Part shown: piece after piece, positions 44,641 through 54,142 of the stretch | How positions within the stretch are numbered: position 1 is the first letter of the stretch | Layout of the letters: every line of letters starts with the position of its first letter | From: Paenibacillus sp. yr247 | GTDB lineage: Bacteria; Bacillota; Bacilli; Paenibacillales; NBRC-103111 | Assembly (NCBI RefSeq): GCF_900103825.1 | Contig: NZ_FNIF01000027.1 | Coordinates: forward strand, 1 to 62,963 | Reading direction: 5' to 3' | Length of the DNA: 62,963 bases | Program-made: the position numbers and the translations under genes | The notes under the pieces: model-generated | The model's database searches: none | Told to the model about the DNA's origin: nothing | What the model saw: only the letters and a program-made list of their open reading frames with translations

Positions 44641-46590
44641 ATGAATCGAATTATCCGGAATACCGGTTTTTATTTACTTATATTTTTGGTTACGGTAGGT
44701 ATTGTCCATTTCATTAGTACCCAGAACGAACAAAAGGAATTAATTACTTACGATAAATTCCGCCAAGCGGTTGTTAACAAAAACGTGGAATCCGTGACTT
44801 TAAAGTTTGATGGATACACGTATTTGATTAAAGGTAAGTACATTAACCCACCAAGTGGTGCTGATAAGAAGAGTTTTGAAACCCATGCCCCGTATGAGCC
44901 TTTGGTCGTCCAGCTTATTGAAGCAAATGGCGTCCCTAATGAATCTTACGAGACTATGGAGCGGGATAGCGTTTGGATTAGCTTCCTAACGTCCATTATT
45001 CCTTTCGTTATTATCTTCATCTTGTTTTTCTTCCTGTTGAATCAGGCTCAAGGTGGCGGCGGCAAAGTCATGAACTTCGGTAAAAGCCGTGCCCGCTTAT
45101 ATAATGAGGAAAAGAAACGTGTCACATTCGAGGATGTAGCAGGTGCTGACGAAGAGAAGCAAGAATTGATCGAAGTTGTTGAATTCCTCAAAGATCCACG
45201 GAAATTTGCAGCTGTCGGTGCTAGAATTCCTAAAGGGGTTCTGCTCAATGGTCCTCCGGGAACGGGTAAAACGCTTCTTGCGCGAGCTGTTGCTGGTGAA
45301 GCAGGCGTACCATTCTTCAGTATCTCTGGTTCTGACTTCGTTGAGATGTTCGTCGGTGTCGGCGCATCCCGTGTTCGCGATTTGTTCGAGAACGCGAAGA
45401 AGAACTCGCCTTGTATCATATTCATCGATGAGATTGACGCCGTTGGCCGTCAGCGTGGCGCTGGTTTAGGCGGCGGACATGACGAGCGTGAACAAACACT
45501 CAATCAATTGCTTGTAGAGATGGACGGGTTTGGCGCGAACGAAGGTATTATTATCGTTGCGGCAACGAACCGCCCTGATATTCTTGACCCAGCCTTACTG
45601 CGTCCAGGCCGTTTCGACCGTCAAATCACGGTAGATCGTCCGGATATTAAAGGCCGCGAAGCCGTACTGAAAGTACATGCTCGCAATAAACCACTTGCCA
45701 AAGATGTGAAGCTGGAGGCCCTGTCTCGCTACACAACTGGATTCACAGGTGCAGATCTAGAGAATTTGTTGAACGAATCAGCGTTGATTGCTGCTCGTCG
45801 TAATCGTAAAGACATTTCGATGGCTGAGATCGAGGAAGCTTTTGACCGTATTATTGTAGGTACACAGAAGAAAAGCCGGATTATCAGCGAATCTGAGAAG
45901 CGCATTGTTGCTTATCATGAAGCCGGGCATGCAATCATTGGTTATCATGCTGAGAATGCCGATATGGTGCACAAAGTTACGATCGTTCCGCGCGGACGCG
46001 CTGGCGGTTATGTCATGATGCTGCCCAAAGAAGGCGAAGATCGCATGATGCAGACGAAAAACGAATTGCTGGATAAAGTGACAGGACTCCTGGGTGGCCG
46101 CGTTTCCGAAGAGCTATTTATCGGTGAAATCGGTACTGGAGCTTATAGTGACTTCCAGAAAGCAACTGGTATCGTTCGTCGCATGATTATGGAATACGGA
46201 ATGAGCGATAAGCTCGGACCGATGCAGTTCGGTAGTTCGCAAGGACAAGTGTTCTTAGGCCGCGATATCGGCCATGAACAAAATTACAGTGATGCGATTG
46301 CTTATGAGATCGATCAAGAAATGCAGAGCTTTATTCGCACTTGTTATGAACGTGCACGTGCGATACTTACCGAGCATGCAGATCAAATTCATCTCGTAGC
46401 TAAAACGCTGCTTGAGAAAGAAACGCTCGATAAAGATGAAATCATCGAGCTTCTGGAGAAAGGCAAATTGAATGCAAGTGATGAAGAAGAAGTCAAAGTG
46501 AACATTCAAGGTCAAAGCCAATCCAGCGAAAGCAACAAGTTAGAGTTGAACAAAGATAAAGATTCCAATTCGGATCAATCCGAAGAGTAA
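44641..46590 (+). CDS. ftsH: ATP-dependent zinc metalloprotease FtsH
   Basis: A 649-residue membrane AAA+ protease. Two transmembrane helices (about 8-28 and 110-132) flank an extracytoplasmic domain, then AAA+ with Walker A GPPGTGKT near 203 and SRH around 310, and the zinc site HEAGH near 425. It degrades membrane and regulatory proteins, including Spo0E-type factors in Bacillus. ATG 44641 follows GAGGAGGC; the longer ORF from 44617 lacks an RBS. The C-terminal tail is acidic and Asn/Ser-rich. Confidence 0.97.
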   Translation: MNRIIRNTGFYLLIFLVTVGIVHFISTQNEQKELITYDKFRQAVVNKNVESVTLKFDGYTYLIKGKYINPPSGADKKSFETHAPYEPLVVQLIEANGVPNESYETMERDSVWISFLTSIIPFVIIFILFFFLLNQAQGGGGKVMNFGKSRARLYNEEKKRVTFEDVAGADEEKQELIEVVEFLKDPRKFAAVGARIPKGVLLNGPPGTGKTLLARAVAGEAGVPFFSISGSDFVEMFVGVGASRVRDLFENAKKNSPCIIFIDEIDAVGRQRGAGLGGGHDEREQTLNQLLVEMDGFGANEGIIIVAATNRPDILDPALLRPGRFDRQITVDRPDIKGREAVLKVHARNKPLAKDVKLEALSRYTTGFTGADLENLLNESALIAARRNRKDISMAEIEEAFDRIIVGTQKKSRIISESEKRIVAYHEAGHAIIGYHAENADMVHKVTIVPRGRAGGYVMMLPKEGEDRMMQTKNELLDKVTGLLGGRVSEELFIGEIGTGAYSDFQKATGIVRRMIMEYGMSDKLGPMQFGSSQGQVFLGRDIGHEQNYSDAIAYEIDQEMQSFIRTCYERARAILTEHADQIHLVAKTLLEKETLDKDEIIELLEKGKLNASDEEEVKVNIQGQSQSSESNKLELNKDKDSNSDQSEE

Positions 46591-46607
46591 CATGCAATAG
46601 CAACTCG

Positions 46608-46647
46608 TAAATCCGGTGTACACGTCAGGTGTACCCGGATTTTCTGG
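46608..46647 (+). terminator. ftsH terminator
   Basis: AATCCGG.TGTAC/GTGTACCCGGATT stem with a bulge followed by TTCT; imperfect. Confidence 0.6.
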
Positions 46648-46668
46648 TTATTTAGGCGTTTTTGCGCA

Positions 46669-46697
46669 TTGACAGGGGATGTGGGAATGTGTAAATT
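46669..46697 (+). promoter_or_regulatory. nadA promoter
   Basis: TTGACA (46669-46674), 17 bases, TAAATT (46692-46697). Perfect -35, weak -10. The leader holds AT-rich DNA and no clear operator. Confidence 0.5.
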
Positions 46698-46791
46698 AGT
46701 TGTAAATCTCTAATTTTATTATCATTAGATCAAACTACTTTTAGATCGTCATGAAATACATTTCACGTCCCAGATTGGGGAGGAAACATCC

Positions 46792-47730
46792 ATGGAAGCT
46801 TTAGCATTAGAACGCAAAGCGGAGCAGAATCGTGAACTCAAAGAACGGTTGCTTCAGCTGAAGAAAGAAAGAAATGCTATTATACTTGCTCATTATTATC
46901 AGCGTGATGAAGTTCAAGAGGTTGCCGATTTCCGGGGGGATTCCTTTCTGCTTGCACAGAAGGCGGCACAAACGGATGCAGATGTCATTGTATTCTGTGG
47001 CGTACACTTCATGGGGGAAAGCGCTAAGATCTTAGCGCCGAATAAGACCGTTATTATTCCTGACGAACGTGCAGGCTGCCCAATGGCGGATATGGTGAAT
47101 GTCGAAGGTCTTCGTGCTTTGAAACGTCAGCATCCAAAGGCCAAAGTAGTAGCTTACATCAATACGTCTGCCGAAGTAAAATCAGAAACTGATATTTGCT
47201 GTACCTCAGCAAATGCGATAAATGTCATCAATTCCGTCGATTCGGATGAAATCATCTGGGTGCCGGATAAAAATTTGGGTGACTATGTATCAAAATTCAC
47301 AAGCAAAAAAGTGATCATCTGGGAAGGCTATTGCAATACGCATGATATGCTTACCGTTAAAGATGTAGAAGAAATGAGAGCGCAATATCCGAATGCGGAG
47401 TTCGTTGTTCATCCGGAGTGTCGACCAGAAGTTGTGAAGCTGGGAGATTTCGTCGGTAGTACGACAGCGATTATCAAATATTGCAAAGAGTCCAACAGCA
47501 AAGAGTTTATTGTCGGGACGGAAGACGGAACAGGCTATCAACTTCGCCTAGACAGTCCAGATAAACAGTTCCATTTTGCAACAAAATACCTGGTATGCCC
47601 CAATATGAAAGTGAACAATTTGAAGAAAATTGTGAAGTGTCTTGAAACGATGCAGCCAGAGATTTATGTACCGGAAGATGTAGCTGATAAAGCAAGATTG
47701 TCCTTAGAGCGCATGTTACAAGTAAAGTAG
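46792..47730 (+). CDS. nadA: Quinolinate synthase
   Basis: A 312-residue 4Fe-4S enzyme that condenses iminoaspartate and dihydroxyacetone phosphate. The cluster cysteines are recognisable as AGCPMAD (C96), GYCNTH (C181) and LVCPNMK (C269), spaced as in compact NadA proteins. Strong GGGGAGGA RBS. It opens a nadA-nadB-nadC set placed between ftsH and coaX, where B. subtilis has none. Confidence 0.96.
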   Translation: MEALALERKAEQNRELKERLLQLKKERNAIILAHYYQRDEVQEVADFRGDSFLLAQKAAQTDADVIVFCGVHFMGESAKILAPNKTVIIPDERAGCPMADMVNVEGLRALKRQHPKAKVVAYINTSAEVKSETDICCTSANAINVINSVDSDEIIWVPDKNLGDYVSKFTSKKVIIWEGYCNTHDMLTVKDVEEMRAQYPNAEFVVHPECRPEVVKLGDFVGSTTAIIKYCKESNSKEFIVGTEDGTGYQLRLDSPDKQFHFATKYLVCPNMKVNNLKKIVKCLETMQPEIYVPEDVADKARLSLERMLQVK

Positions 47731-47851
47731 CATGCGCTACTCTCTTATTTATTAGTTGGGTGCCCTCACAAAGGTTGCGGTTGTTCCGATAAGCACCTCG
47801 GATATCGATGGCTTTTGAGAGGTATTAATGGTGAAGAACAGGTGAAGCGGC

Positions 47852-49462
47852 ATGATTCCTAGATACCTTGTAGATGTAGATTTAGATTCTATTCCTCATG
47901 TACATACAGATGTTATTGTGATTGGCGCAGGCATTGCGGGGTTATTTACTGCTCTTCGCGCTAGTGAAAATAAAAAAGTGCTGATGATTACGAAGAAATC
48001 GCTCCTCGACAGCAACACACGCTATGCGCAAGGCGGGATTGCTGCCGTTATATCGGACGAGGATTCACCGGAATATCATATGCAGGATACACTGATCGCA
48101 GGCGCTGGCCTCTGTTCACCGGAGGCCGTTGACGTTCTCGTTCACGAAGGACCTAAAGGTGTTCAGGATCTCATAAGAATGGGCACCCAGTTCGATCTTG
48201 AGAACGGGGAGTTTGCTTTAACCAAAGAGGGGGCTCACAGCCAGCGCCGTATTTTGCACGCGCATGGTGACGCCACGGGCGCCGAAATTGTACGTGCTCT
48301 TTCGGAGCGCACGAAGCAAGATCCGAACATTGAGATCTGGGACGATCACTTCGTCATCGACCTCATCACACAGGACGGCGAGTGCTACGGCGCACTCGTT
48401 CAGAAGCCGGGCGGCCAGCGGGTGTTTGTCCGCGGCAATGCCACGATTCTGTGCTCCGGCGGGGCGGGGCAGCTGTTCCGCTACACAACAAACCCAGACA
48501 TTGCTACGGGCGATGGCATAGCTATTGCTCATCGCGCCGGTGCGCAAATTCAGGATGTGGAATTCATTCAATTTCACCCTACCGCGCTTTGCTACCCAGG
48601 TGCTCCGCGATTCCTTATCTCGGAAGCGGTGCGTGGCGAGGGGGCTTATCTGCGCAACATCAAAGGGGAGCGCTTCATGGAGCGTTACCATCCCCAGCTT
48701 GAGCTGGCGCCGAGGGATATAGTGGCCCGTGCCATTGTAGATGAGATTGAGAATTGCAAGTCGACCTTCGTCTATATCGATATCACACACGAATCCGAAG
48801 AGTTAATTAAACATCGGTTTCCCACGATATATGAATACTGCTTGAATTATGGTCTAGATATGAGTACCGACTGGATCCCGGTTGCTCCTGCAGCCCATTA
48901 TATGATGGGCGGCGTAAAGACCGATCTTCACGGGGAAACGCACGTACGTCGACTTTTCGCTTGTGGGGAAGTGTCCTCTACTGGTGTACATGGCGCTAAT
49001 CGGCTAGCGAGCAACTCCTTATCTGAGGCTATTGTATTCGGTAGAAGAATCATTGAACGGATTAAGGAGCTTCCGCCTTTGCTAGGTGATATTCAAATAC
49101 GTGCGGAATCGGAAGCACCAAGAACTGAAATTCCAAATCAAGCCGTTGTCGAGAAAAAGCTAAAGCTGCAGAAGGTCATGCTGCGCTATGCGGGACTGAA
49201 GCGCACTGCCAAAGGCTTGAAAAAAGGTTATGATGAACTGGCGAGACAACTTTCAATCTTCGATTCATTAATGACGAAACGTGAAGATTATGAATTTGCG
49301 AATTTGCTTAACTGTGCGCTTCTCACGACAACAGCGGCTCTAGTGCGAGAGGAAAGTCGCGGCGGACATTATCGAGAAGATTTCCCGGAACGGAATGATC
49401 CGGGCTGGAAGAAACATATTGTTTTTAAGCGCGGGGAAGATAGGATTGAGGAGTGGATTTGA
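47852..49462 (+). CDS. nadB: L-aspartate oxidase
   Basis: A 536-residue flavoprotein. The FAD-binding GAGIAGLFTALRAS is near residue 26, and SNTRYAQGGIAAV near 52 and the catalytic-region motif GVHGANRLASNSL near 382 match the family. It oxidises aspartate to iminoaspartate for NadA. ATG after AGGTGAAG. It ends one base before the nadC start. GC-rich patch at about 48250-48720. Confidence 0.95.
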   Translation: MIPRYLVDVDLDSIPHVHTDVIVIGAGIAGLFTALRASENKKVLMITKKSLLDSNTRYAQGGIAAVISDEDSPEYHMQDTLIAGAGLCSPEAVDVLVHEGPKGVQDLIRMGTQFDLENGEFALTKEGAHSQRRILHAHGDATGAEIVRALSERTKQDPNIEIWDDHFVIDLITQDGECYGALVQKPGGQRVFVRGNATILCSGGAGQLFRYTTNPDIATGDGIAIAHRAGAQIQDVEFIQFHPTALCYPGAPRFLISEAVRGEGAYLRNIKGERFMERYHPQLELAPRDIVARAIVDEIENCKSTFVYIDITHESEELIKHRFPTIYEYCLNYGLDMSTDWIPVAPAAHYMMGGVKTDLHGETHVRRLFACGEVSSTGVHGANRLASNSLSEAIVFGRRIIERIKELPPLLGDIQIRAESEAPRTEIPNQAVVEKKLKLQKVMLRYAGLKRTAKGLKKGYDELARQLSIFDSLMTKREDYEFANLLNCALLTTTAALVREESRGGHYREDFPERNDPGWKKHIVFKRGEDRIEEWI

Positions 49463-49463
49463 G

Positions 49464-50333
49464 ATGCTGGATTTAAATATGGAACTCATTCGTAAACATA
49501 TTCGGCTTTGGCTAGAAGAAGATATTGGAACCGGTGATGTCACGACTCTGACAACGATCCCTTTGGAACATGCGTCCAAAGGGATTATCCACGTCAAAGA
49601 AGACGGAATTGTATGTGGGCTTCGAATCGCACAAGAAGTTTTTGCTGTGGTCGATCCATCTCTTCGTTTTGAAACTAAAGTTGTAGAAGGATCGTCTGTT
49701 CATAAAGGGACCATACTAGCTGAAGTGGAAGGCAATACTCGCAGTATTCTTCTAGGAGAACGCTTGAGTCTTAATCTGATGCAGAGACTGTCGGGGATTG
49801 CGACAAGGACTCGCGAGTTTGTCGATGCTTTAGAAGGTTTGCCGACTAGACTTGTTGATACACGAAAGACGACTCCGGGTCACAGACTGCTTGAGAAATA
49901 TGCCGTGCGTGTTGGAGGCGGTCATAATCACCGGTTCGGTCTCTACGATGCTGTGATGATCAAAGATAATCATATCAAGGGTTCAGGTGGTATTACGCAA
50001 GCTATACAGGCAGCTCGGCAGCAGATTCCCCACACGATGAAGATTGAGGTGGAGGTTGAAGATTTTAACCAGCTCCACGAAGCATTATCGGCTGGCGCGG
50101 ATATTATCATGCTCGATAATATGAATCCAGCGAAGATGAAAGAAGCAGTTTCCATAATTAAAAGTAAAGCTCCGCATATTGTAGTAGAGGGATCAGGTTC
50201 TGTAACAACGCAAACCATTAAAGCCATGGCGGAATCGGGCGTTGATGTAATCTCCGTTGGGCGACTGACTTATTCGGTTGCAGCGCTTGATATTTCATTA
50301 GATCTTAATGAGCGGAAGGAGACTGCGCTATGA
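49464..50333 (+). CDS. nadC: Nicotinate-nucleotide pyrophosphorylase (carboxylating)
   Basis: A 289-residue quinolinate phosphoribosyltransferase. [10 protein letters not shown] is near residue 18, [20 protein letters not shown] near 131, and MLDNM near 212. It makes nicotinate mononucleotide from quinolinate and PRPP. ATG 49464, behind GAGGAGTGG, was chosen over an upstream in-frame start that would overlap nadB. It overlaps coaX by 4 bases (ATGA). Confidence 0.96.
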   Translation: MLDLNMELIRKHIRLWLEEDIGTGDVTTLTTIPLEHASKGIIHVKEDGIVCGLRIAQEVFAVVDPSLRFETKVVEGSSVHKGTILAEVEGNTRSILLGERLSLNLMQRLSGIATRTREFVDALEGLPTRLVDTRKTTPGHRLLEKYAVRVGGGHNHRFGLYDAVMIKDNHIKGSGGITQAIQAARQQIPHTMKIEVEVEDFNQLHEALSAGADIIMLDNMNPAKMKEAVSIIKSKAPHIVVEGSGSVTTQTIKAMAESGVDVISVGRLTYSVAALDISLDLNERKETAL

Positions 50334-51094
50334 TTCTTGTTATCGATGTAGGGAATACGAACATTGTGCTCGGTCTCTACCGAGAACGTACACTCCTACA
50401 TCACTGGCGGGTTAGTACGAACCGTTCGGCGACAGTTGATGAGTATGGGATGCAGCTGCATAGCCTCTTCCAGCACTCGGGCATCATGTTTATCGATGTG
50501 AAAGGTGTCATTGTCTCTTCCGTTGTCCCTCCACTTATGAGTGTAATGGAGAACCTTTGTTTACACTATTTGAAAAGGACGCCATTCATTGTAGGTCCTG
50601 GTATTAAAACAGGTCTTAATGTGCGTGTAGATAATCCCAAAGAGGTCGGCGCAGATCGCATTGTGAATGCTGTAGCTGCTCTTGAGCTTTACGGGGCTCC
50701 TTGTATTATTGTTGATTTCGGGACGGCAACCACCTACGACTATATCGATCCTTCCGAGCAGCTTGTTGGTTGTGCGATTGCTCCGGGAATCGGTATCTCT
50801 ACGGAAGCGTTATATCAAAAGGCAGCGAAGCTGCCGCGGATCGAGCTTGTTAAACCTAAGAGTGTTGTCGGACGAAATACCGTAGCGGCGATGCAGGCTG
50901 GGATTATTTTCGGCTACGTCGGCCAGGTTGATGGGATTGTAGAACGAGTAAAGCAAGAATTTAATGTGAATCCTACGGTCATTGCAACGGGTGGTCTTGC
51001 GGAGCTGATTTCCAGTGAGTCTCGTACCATTCAGATCGTTAATCCGCTGCTCACACTACAAGGTTTACAAATGATTTATGAGAAAAATGCATAA
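50330..51094 (+). CDS. coaX: Type III pantothenate kinase
   Basis: A 254-residue CoaX, the first step of coenzyme A synthesis. The ASKHA phosphate motif [10 protein letters not shown] is at residue 5, [11 protein letters not shown] near 108, and the second ASKHA motif VDFGTATT near 128. Translationally coupled to nadC. It leads into hslO as in B. subtilis. Confidence 0.96.
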   Translation: MILVIDVGNTNIVLGLYRERTLLHHWRVSTNRSATVDEYGMQLHSLFQHSGIMFIDVKGVIVSSVVPPLMSVMENLCLHYLKRTPFIVGPGIKTGLNVRVDNPKEVGADRIVNAVAALELYGAPCIIVDFGTATTYDYIDPSEQLVGCAIAPGIGISTEALYQKAAKLPRIELVKPKSVVGRNTVAAMQAGIIFGYVGQVDGIVERVKQEFNVNPTVIATGGLAELISSESRTIQIVNPLLTLQGLQMIYEKNA

Positions 51095-51117
51095 GCTGTA
51101 TAAGGAAAGGATTTAAC

Positions 51118-51984
51118 ATGAGCGATTACTTAATTCGAGGAACGGCGCTGGGGGGGAGAGTTCGTGCTTTTGCAGTGCAAACGACTGCCCTCACAGAAGA
51201 ACTTAGCCAAAGACACCAAACAACACCAACGGCCACGGCCGCATTAGGAAGAACAGCTGCTGCAGGACTTCTCATTGGAGCAATGCTAAAGGGTGAGGAG
51301 CACCTCATTATTCAAGTCAAAGGTGGAGGACCTATCGGCCAAATTGTGGTCGATGCCAATGCAAAGGGTGAGGTTCGCGGTTATGTGGATAATCCGCTTG
51401 TGGATCCTCCCCTCAAAGAGAATGGCAAGCTAGATGTTGCTGCTGCAGTAGGAACCGAAGGATTTTTGTACATAACAAAAGACTTAGGTCTTAAAGAGCC
51501 TTATAAAGGCAGTGTTCCTCTCATCTCAGGCGAATTGGCTGAAGATTTCACCTACTATTTTGCCAAGTCTGAACAAACGCCTTCAGCTGTAGCGCTCGGG
51601 GTTTTGGTTAATACAGATCACTCCATTCTTGCTTCAGGCGGATTCGTTATTCAATTGCTCCCTGGCTTAACGGATGAAGAAATCGGGGAAATTGAGGAGA
51701 TGCTTTCTCGCATTCCAGCCTTCACAAGTATGCTCGGTGGGGGGTTGAATTTAGAGGAAATCCTGCAAACGGTGATGCCATCTTTTCAGACGCTTGATCA
51801 GATGGATGTCATGTTCCGCTGTAAATGCAGCCGTGAGAAGGTTGAATCCACGCTGATTTCCTTAGGGAAAACAGAGCTGAAAGAAATTCTTGAAGATGAA
51901 GGGTTTGCTGAAGTCATTTGTCATTTCTGCAATGAAGCGTATCGTTATGACGAAGAGGATTTGCAACGGATGATTGATCTATAG
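51118..51984 (+). CDS. hslO: Redox-regulated chaperone Hsp33
   Basis: A 288-residue Hsp33. The N-terminal substrate-binding domain is followed by the zinc redox switch CKC ... CHFC (near residues 238-270). Oxidation of these cysteines turns on its holdase activity. AAAGGA RBS. Positioned between coaX and the membrane foldase. Confidence 0.96.
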   Translation: MSDYLIRGTALGGRVRAFAVQTTALTEELSQRHQTTPTATAALGRTAAAGLLIGAMLKGEEHLIIQVKGGGPIGQIVVDANAKGEVRGYVDNPLVDPPLKENGKLDVAAAVGTEGFLYITKDLGLKEPYKGSVPLISGELAEDFTYYFAKSEQTPSAVALGVLVNTDHSILASGGFVIQLLPGLTDEEIGEIEEMLSRIPAFTSMLGGGLNLEEILQTVMPSFQTLDQMDVMFRCKCSREKVESTLISLGKTELKEILEDEGFAEVICHFCNEAYRYDEEDLQRMIDL

Positions 51985-52020
51985 ACCAAACGGCAATATG
52001 GAAGTAAAGAGGGAGTCAGG

Positions 52021-52971
52021 ATGCAGAACGTAAAACGATTGTGGGGAGTCATCATTGTGATGGCTGTATGTAATCTCGTGCTCACATCCTTGCTGATCAC
52101 CCATAACATGAACCAATCAGAACCAAGTCATCCAACAGATCCTGAGCAGCAGGGTGAGCAAAAGAACGAGCGGGTCGTCGCCAAGGTTGGAAATCGTGAA
52201 ATTACCATTCAAGAGCTTCAAACGGCGTTGGAACGCCATTATGGGACAGAACTGCTGGGGCAAATGTTGGATCGTGAAGTGATACGTCTGGAAGGTAACG
52301 AGACAGGGACAACGATTGGAAGCGCGGAGATTAACCGTGAGTTGAAACGGATGCAGCAAGGTTATGAGAGTGAACAGCAATTTTATGCATCCATGCAAAG
52401 TCAGTTAGGGTTGTCTGAGCAAGAAATCAAGGAAGATGTAACGAATAAGCTGTTACTCGAGAAGCTGGCAACAAACCATATTCAAATAACGGATGCGCAG
52501 GTAGAAGATTATATCAACACGCATCCCGATGAATTTAAGCAAGAGAACGAGTATAACATCCTTCAGATTATCGTATCCACCAAGGATCAAGCGAATAAAG
52601 TCATTGCGGAACTGGCGAAAGGAGAGAGCTTTGCGACCCTTGCCAGAGACCGTTCCCTGGACGATGCAACCAATAATTCCGGCGGTGATTTGGGGTGGAT
52701 TGAGGGAGATGACCCTTTTGTCTCAGCTCCTGTTCTGGAGGCAGCGAAATTGTTGAAGGTTGGAGAAGTGAGTAAGCCAGTCAGTGTACCACAGGGGTTT
52801 GCAATTGTGAAGCTGAAAAATAGACGAGAGAAAGCGAATCCGGATCATGCATTCATTCGAGAAAATGTGCGCAGAGAGCTAGCGCTGCGTGAAGCACCGC
52901 CTCTCAAGGATTATGTTCTGCAGCTTCGAACTAAATGGAAAGTAACGATTATTGATCCCCTATTACGTTAA
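52021..52971 (+). CDS. Membrane-anchored parvulin foldase (YacD-like)
   Basis: A 316-residue protein with one N-terminal membrane anchor (about 9-27, no lipobox), a SurA-N-like helical domain (about 50-165) and a parvulin domain (about 175-275; NILQIIVSTKDQA ... GGDLGWIEGDDPF ... PQGFAIVKLK). It should fold proteins outside the membrane. It is the second parvulin in the window, alongside the lipoprotein at 29501-30598. Location before cysK matches B. subtilis yacD. Confidence 0.9.
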   Translation: MQNVKRLWGVIIVMAVCNLVLTSLLITHNMNQSEPSHPTDPEQQGEQKNERVVAKVGNREITIQELQTALERHYGTELLGQMLDREVIRLEGNETGTTIGSAEINRELKRMQQGYESEQQFYASMQSQLGLSEQEIKEDVTNKLLLEKLATNHIQITDAQVEDYINTHPDEFKQENEYNILQIIVSTKDQANKVIAELAKGESFATLARDRSLDDATNNSGGDLGWIEGDDPFVSAPVLEAAKLLKVGEVSKPVSVPQGFAIVKLKNRREKANPDHAFIRENVRRELALREAPPLKDYVLQLRTKWKVTIIDPLLR

Positions 52972-52989
52972 CATTCTGTGAAAATATGG

Positions 52990-53018
52990 TTGACAACTAA
53001 TAAGCGCATTGATAAGAT
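52990..53018 (+). promoter_or_regulatory. cysK promoter
   Basis: TTGACA (52990-52995), 17 bases, TAAGAT (53013-53018). Confidence 0.6.
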
Positions 53019-53027
53019 GAATGTATT

Positions 53028-53052
53028 AATACCGACTAATTAACTCGGAAAT
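53028..53052. promoter_or_regulatory. Inverted repeat after the cysK -10 (candidate CymR operator)
   Basis: AATACCGA-N9-TCGGAAAT forms 8-base arms with six paired positions, right where the transcript starts. In B. subtilis, CymR with CysK represses cysteine genes from similar AT-rich sites. The identity of the regulator is inferred. Confidence 0.35.
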
Positions 53053-53083
53053 CATCCATTACTCAATCTGGAGGGGAAATAGC

Positions 53084-54025
53084 ATGGCAAGATTAGTGCA
53101 AAGCATTACTGATTTGATTGGAGATACACCGCTTGTTCGTTTGAACCGCGTTGTTCCGGAAGGTAGTGCAGAGATTTATGTAAAACTGGAGTACCAAAAT
53201 CCAGGTGCCAGCGTTAAAGACCGTATTGCCATCTCCATGATCGAAGTAGCTGAGCAAGAAGGTAAATTAAAGCCGGGCGATACGATTATCGAGCCAACTA
53301 GCGGTAACACAGGAATCGGAATAGCTTTAGTCGCAGCCGCAAAAGGATACAAGGCCATTCTGGTTATGCCAGAAACGATGTCTTTAGAAAGACGTAACCT
53401 GCTTCGTGCTTACGGGGCACAGCTAGTTCTGACGCCTGGAGCAGAAGGAATGAAGGGCGCGATCAAACGTGCTGAGGAGCTTCAAGCAGAGAATCCTTCT
53501 TACTTCATCCCGCAACAATTCAAAAACCCAGCGAACGTGAAGGTTCACCGTGAAACAACAGGCCCAGAAATCGTTGAAGCGATCAATGCTCATGATGGCA
53601 AGCTGGACGCCTTCATTTCCGGTATTGGTACTGGCGGAACGATTTCAGGCGCAGGTAGCGTACTGAAGGAAAATTTCCCAGGCATTAAAATTTATGCCAT
53701 TGAACCTGCTGCTTCCCCAGTTCTTTCCGGCGGTAAGCCAGGTCCTCACAAAATTCAAGGGATCGGCGCAGGCTTTGTTCCGGATATTTTGAACACGAGC
53801 ATCTACGACGAAATTATTACTGTAGAAAATGAAGATGCTTTCGAAACTTCCCGTCGTGTGGCTAAAGAAGAAGGTATCCTTGGCGGTATTTCCTCGGGAG
53901 CGGCGATTTTTGCAGCACTTAAAGTAGCCAAAGAACTTGGAGCTGGCAAGCGCGTTGTTGCTGTAATCCCAAGTAATGGTGAGCGTTACCTTAGTACGCC
54001 GCTTTACCAATTCGAAGAGCAATAA
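53084..54025 (+). CDS. cysK: Cysteine synthase (O-acetylserine sulfhydrylase)
   Basis: A 313-residue PLP enzyme. PLP lysine K45 lies in GASVKDRIA, the substrate loop TSGNTGIG near residue 70, and the phosphate-binding GTGGT near 180. It converts O-acetylserine and sulfide to cysteine. GGAGGGGAA RBS. Monocistronic: own promoter and terminator. Confidence 0.97.
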   Translation: MARLVQSITDLIGDTPLVRLNRVVPEGSAEIYVKLEYQNPGASVKDRIAISMIEVAEQEGKLKPGDTIIEPTSGNTGIGIALVAAAKGYKAILVMPETMSLERRNLLRAYGAQLVLTPGAEGMKGAIKRAEELQAENPSYFIPQQFKNPANVKVHRETTGPEIVEAINAHDGKLDAFISGIGTGGTISGAGSVLKENFPGIKIYAIEPAASPVLSGGKPGPHKIQGIGAGFVPDILNTSIYDEIITVENEDAFETSRRVAKEEGILGGISSGAAIFAALKVAKELGAGKRVVAVIPSNGERYLSTPLYQFEEQ

Positions 54026-54045
54026 ATTTTACATGCAACTAAACG

Positions 54046-54078
54046 AGCCCTCAGCTGCTGCAGCTGGGGCTTTTTTTC
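54046..54078 (+). terminator. cysK terminator
   Basis: AGCCCTCAGCTG-CTG-CAGCTGGGGCT stem followed by TTTTTTTC. Confidence 0.92.
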
Positions 54079-54142
54079 TATGATGGGTTGGAGTATACTA
54101 ATGGACAACAAATCATCGGACATTAAGGAAGGAGGGGCAAAC

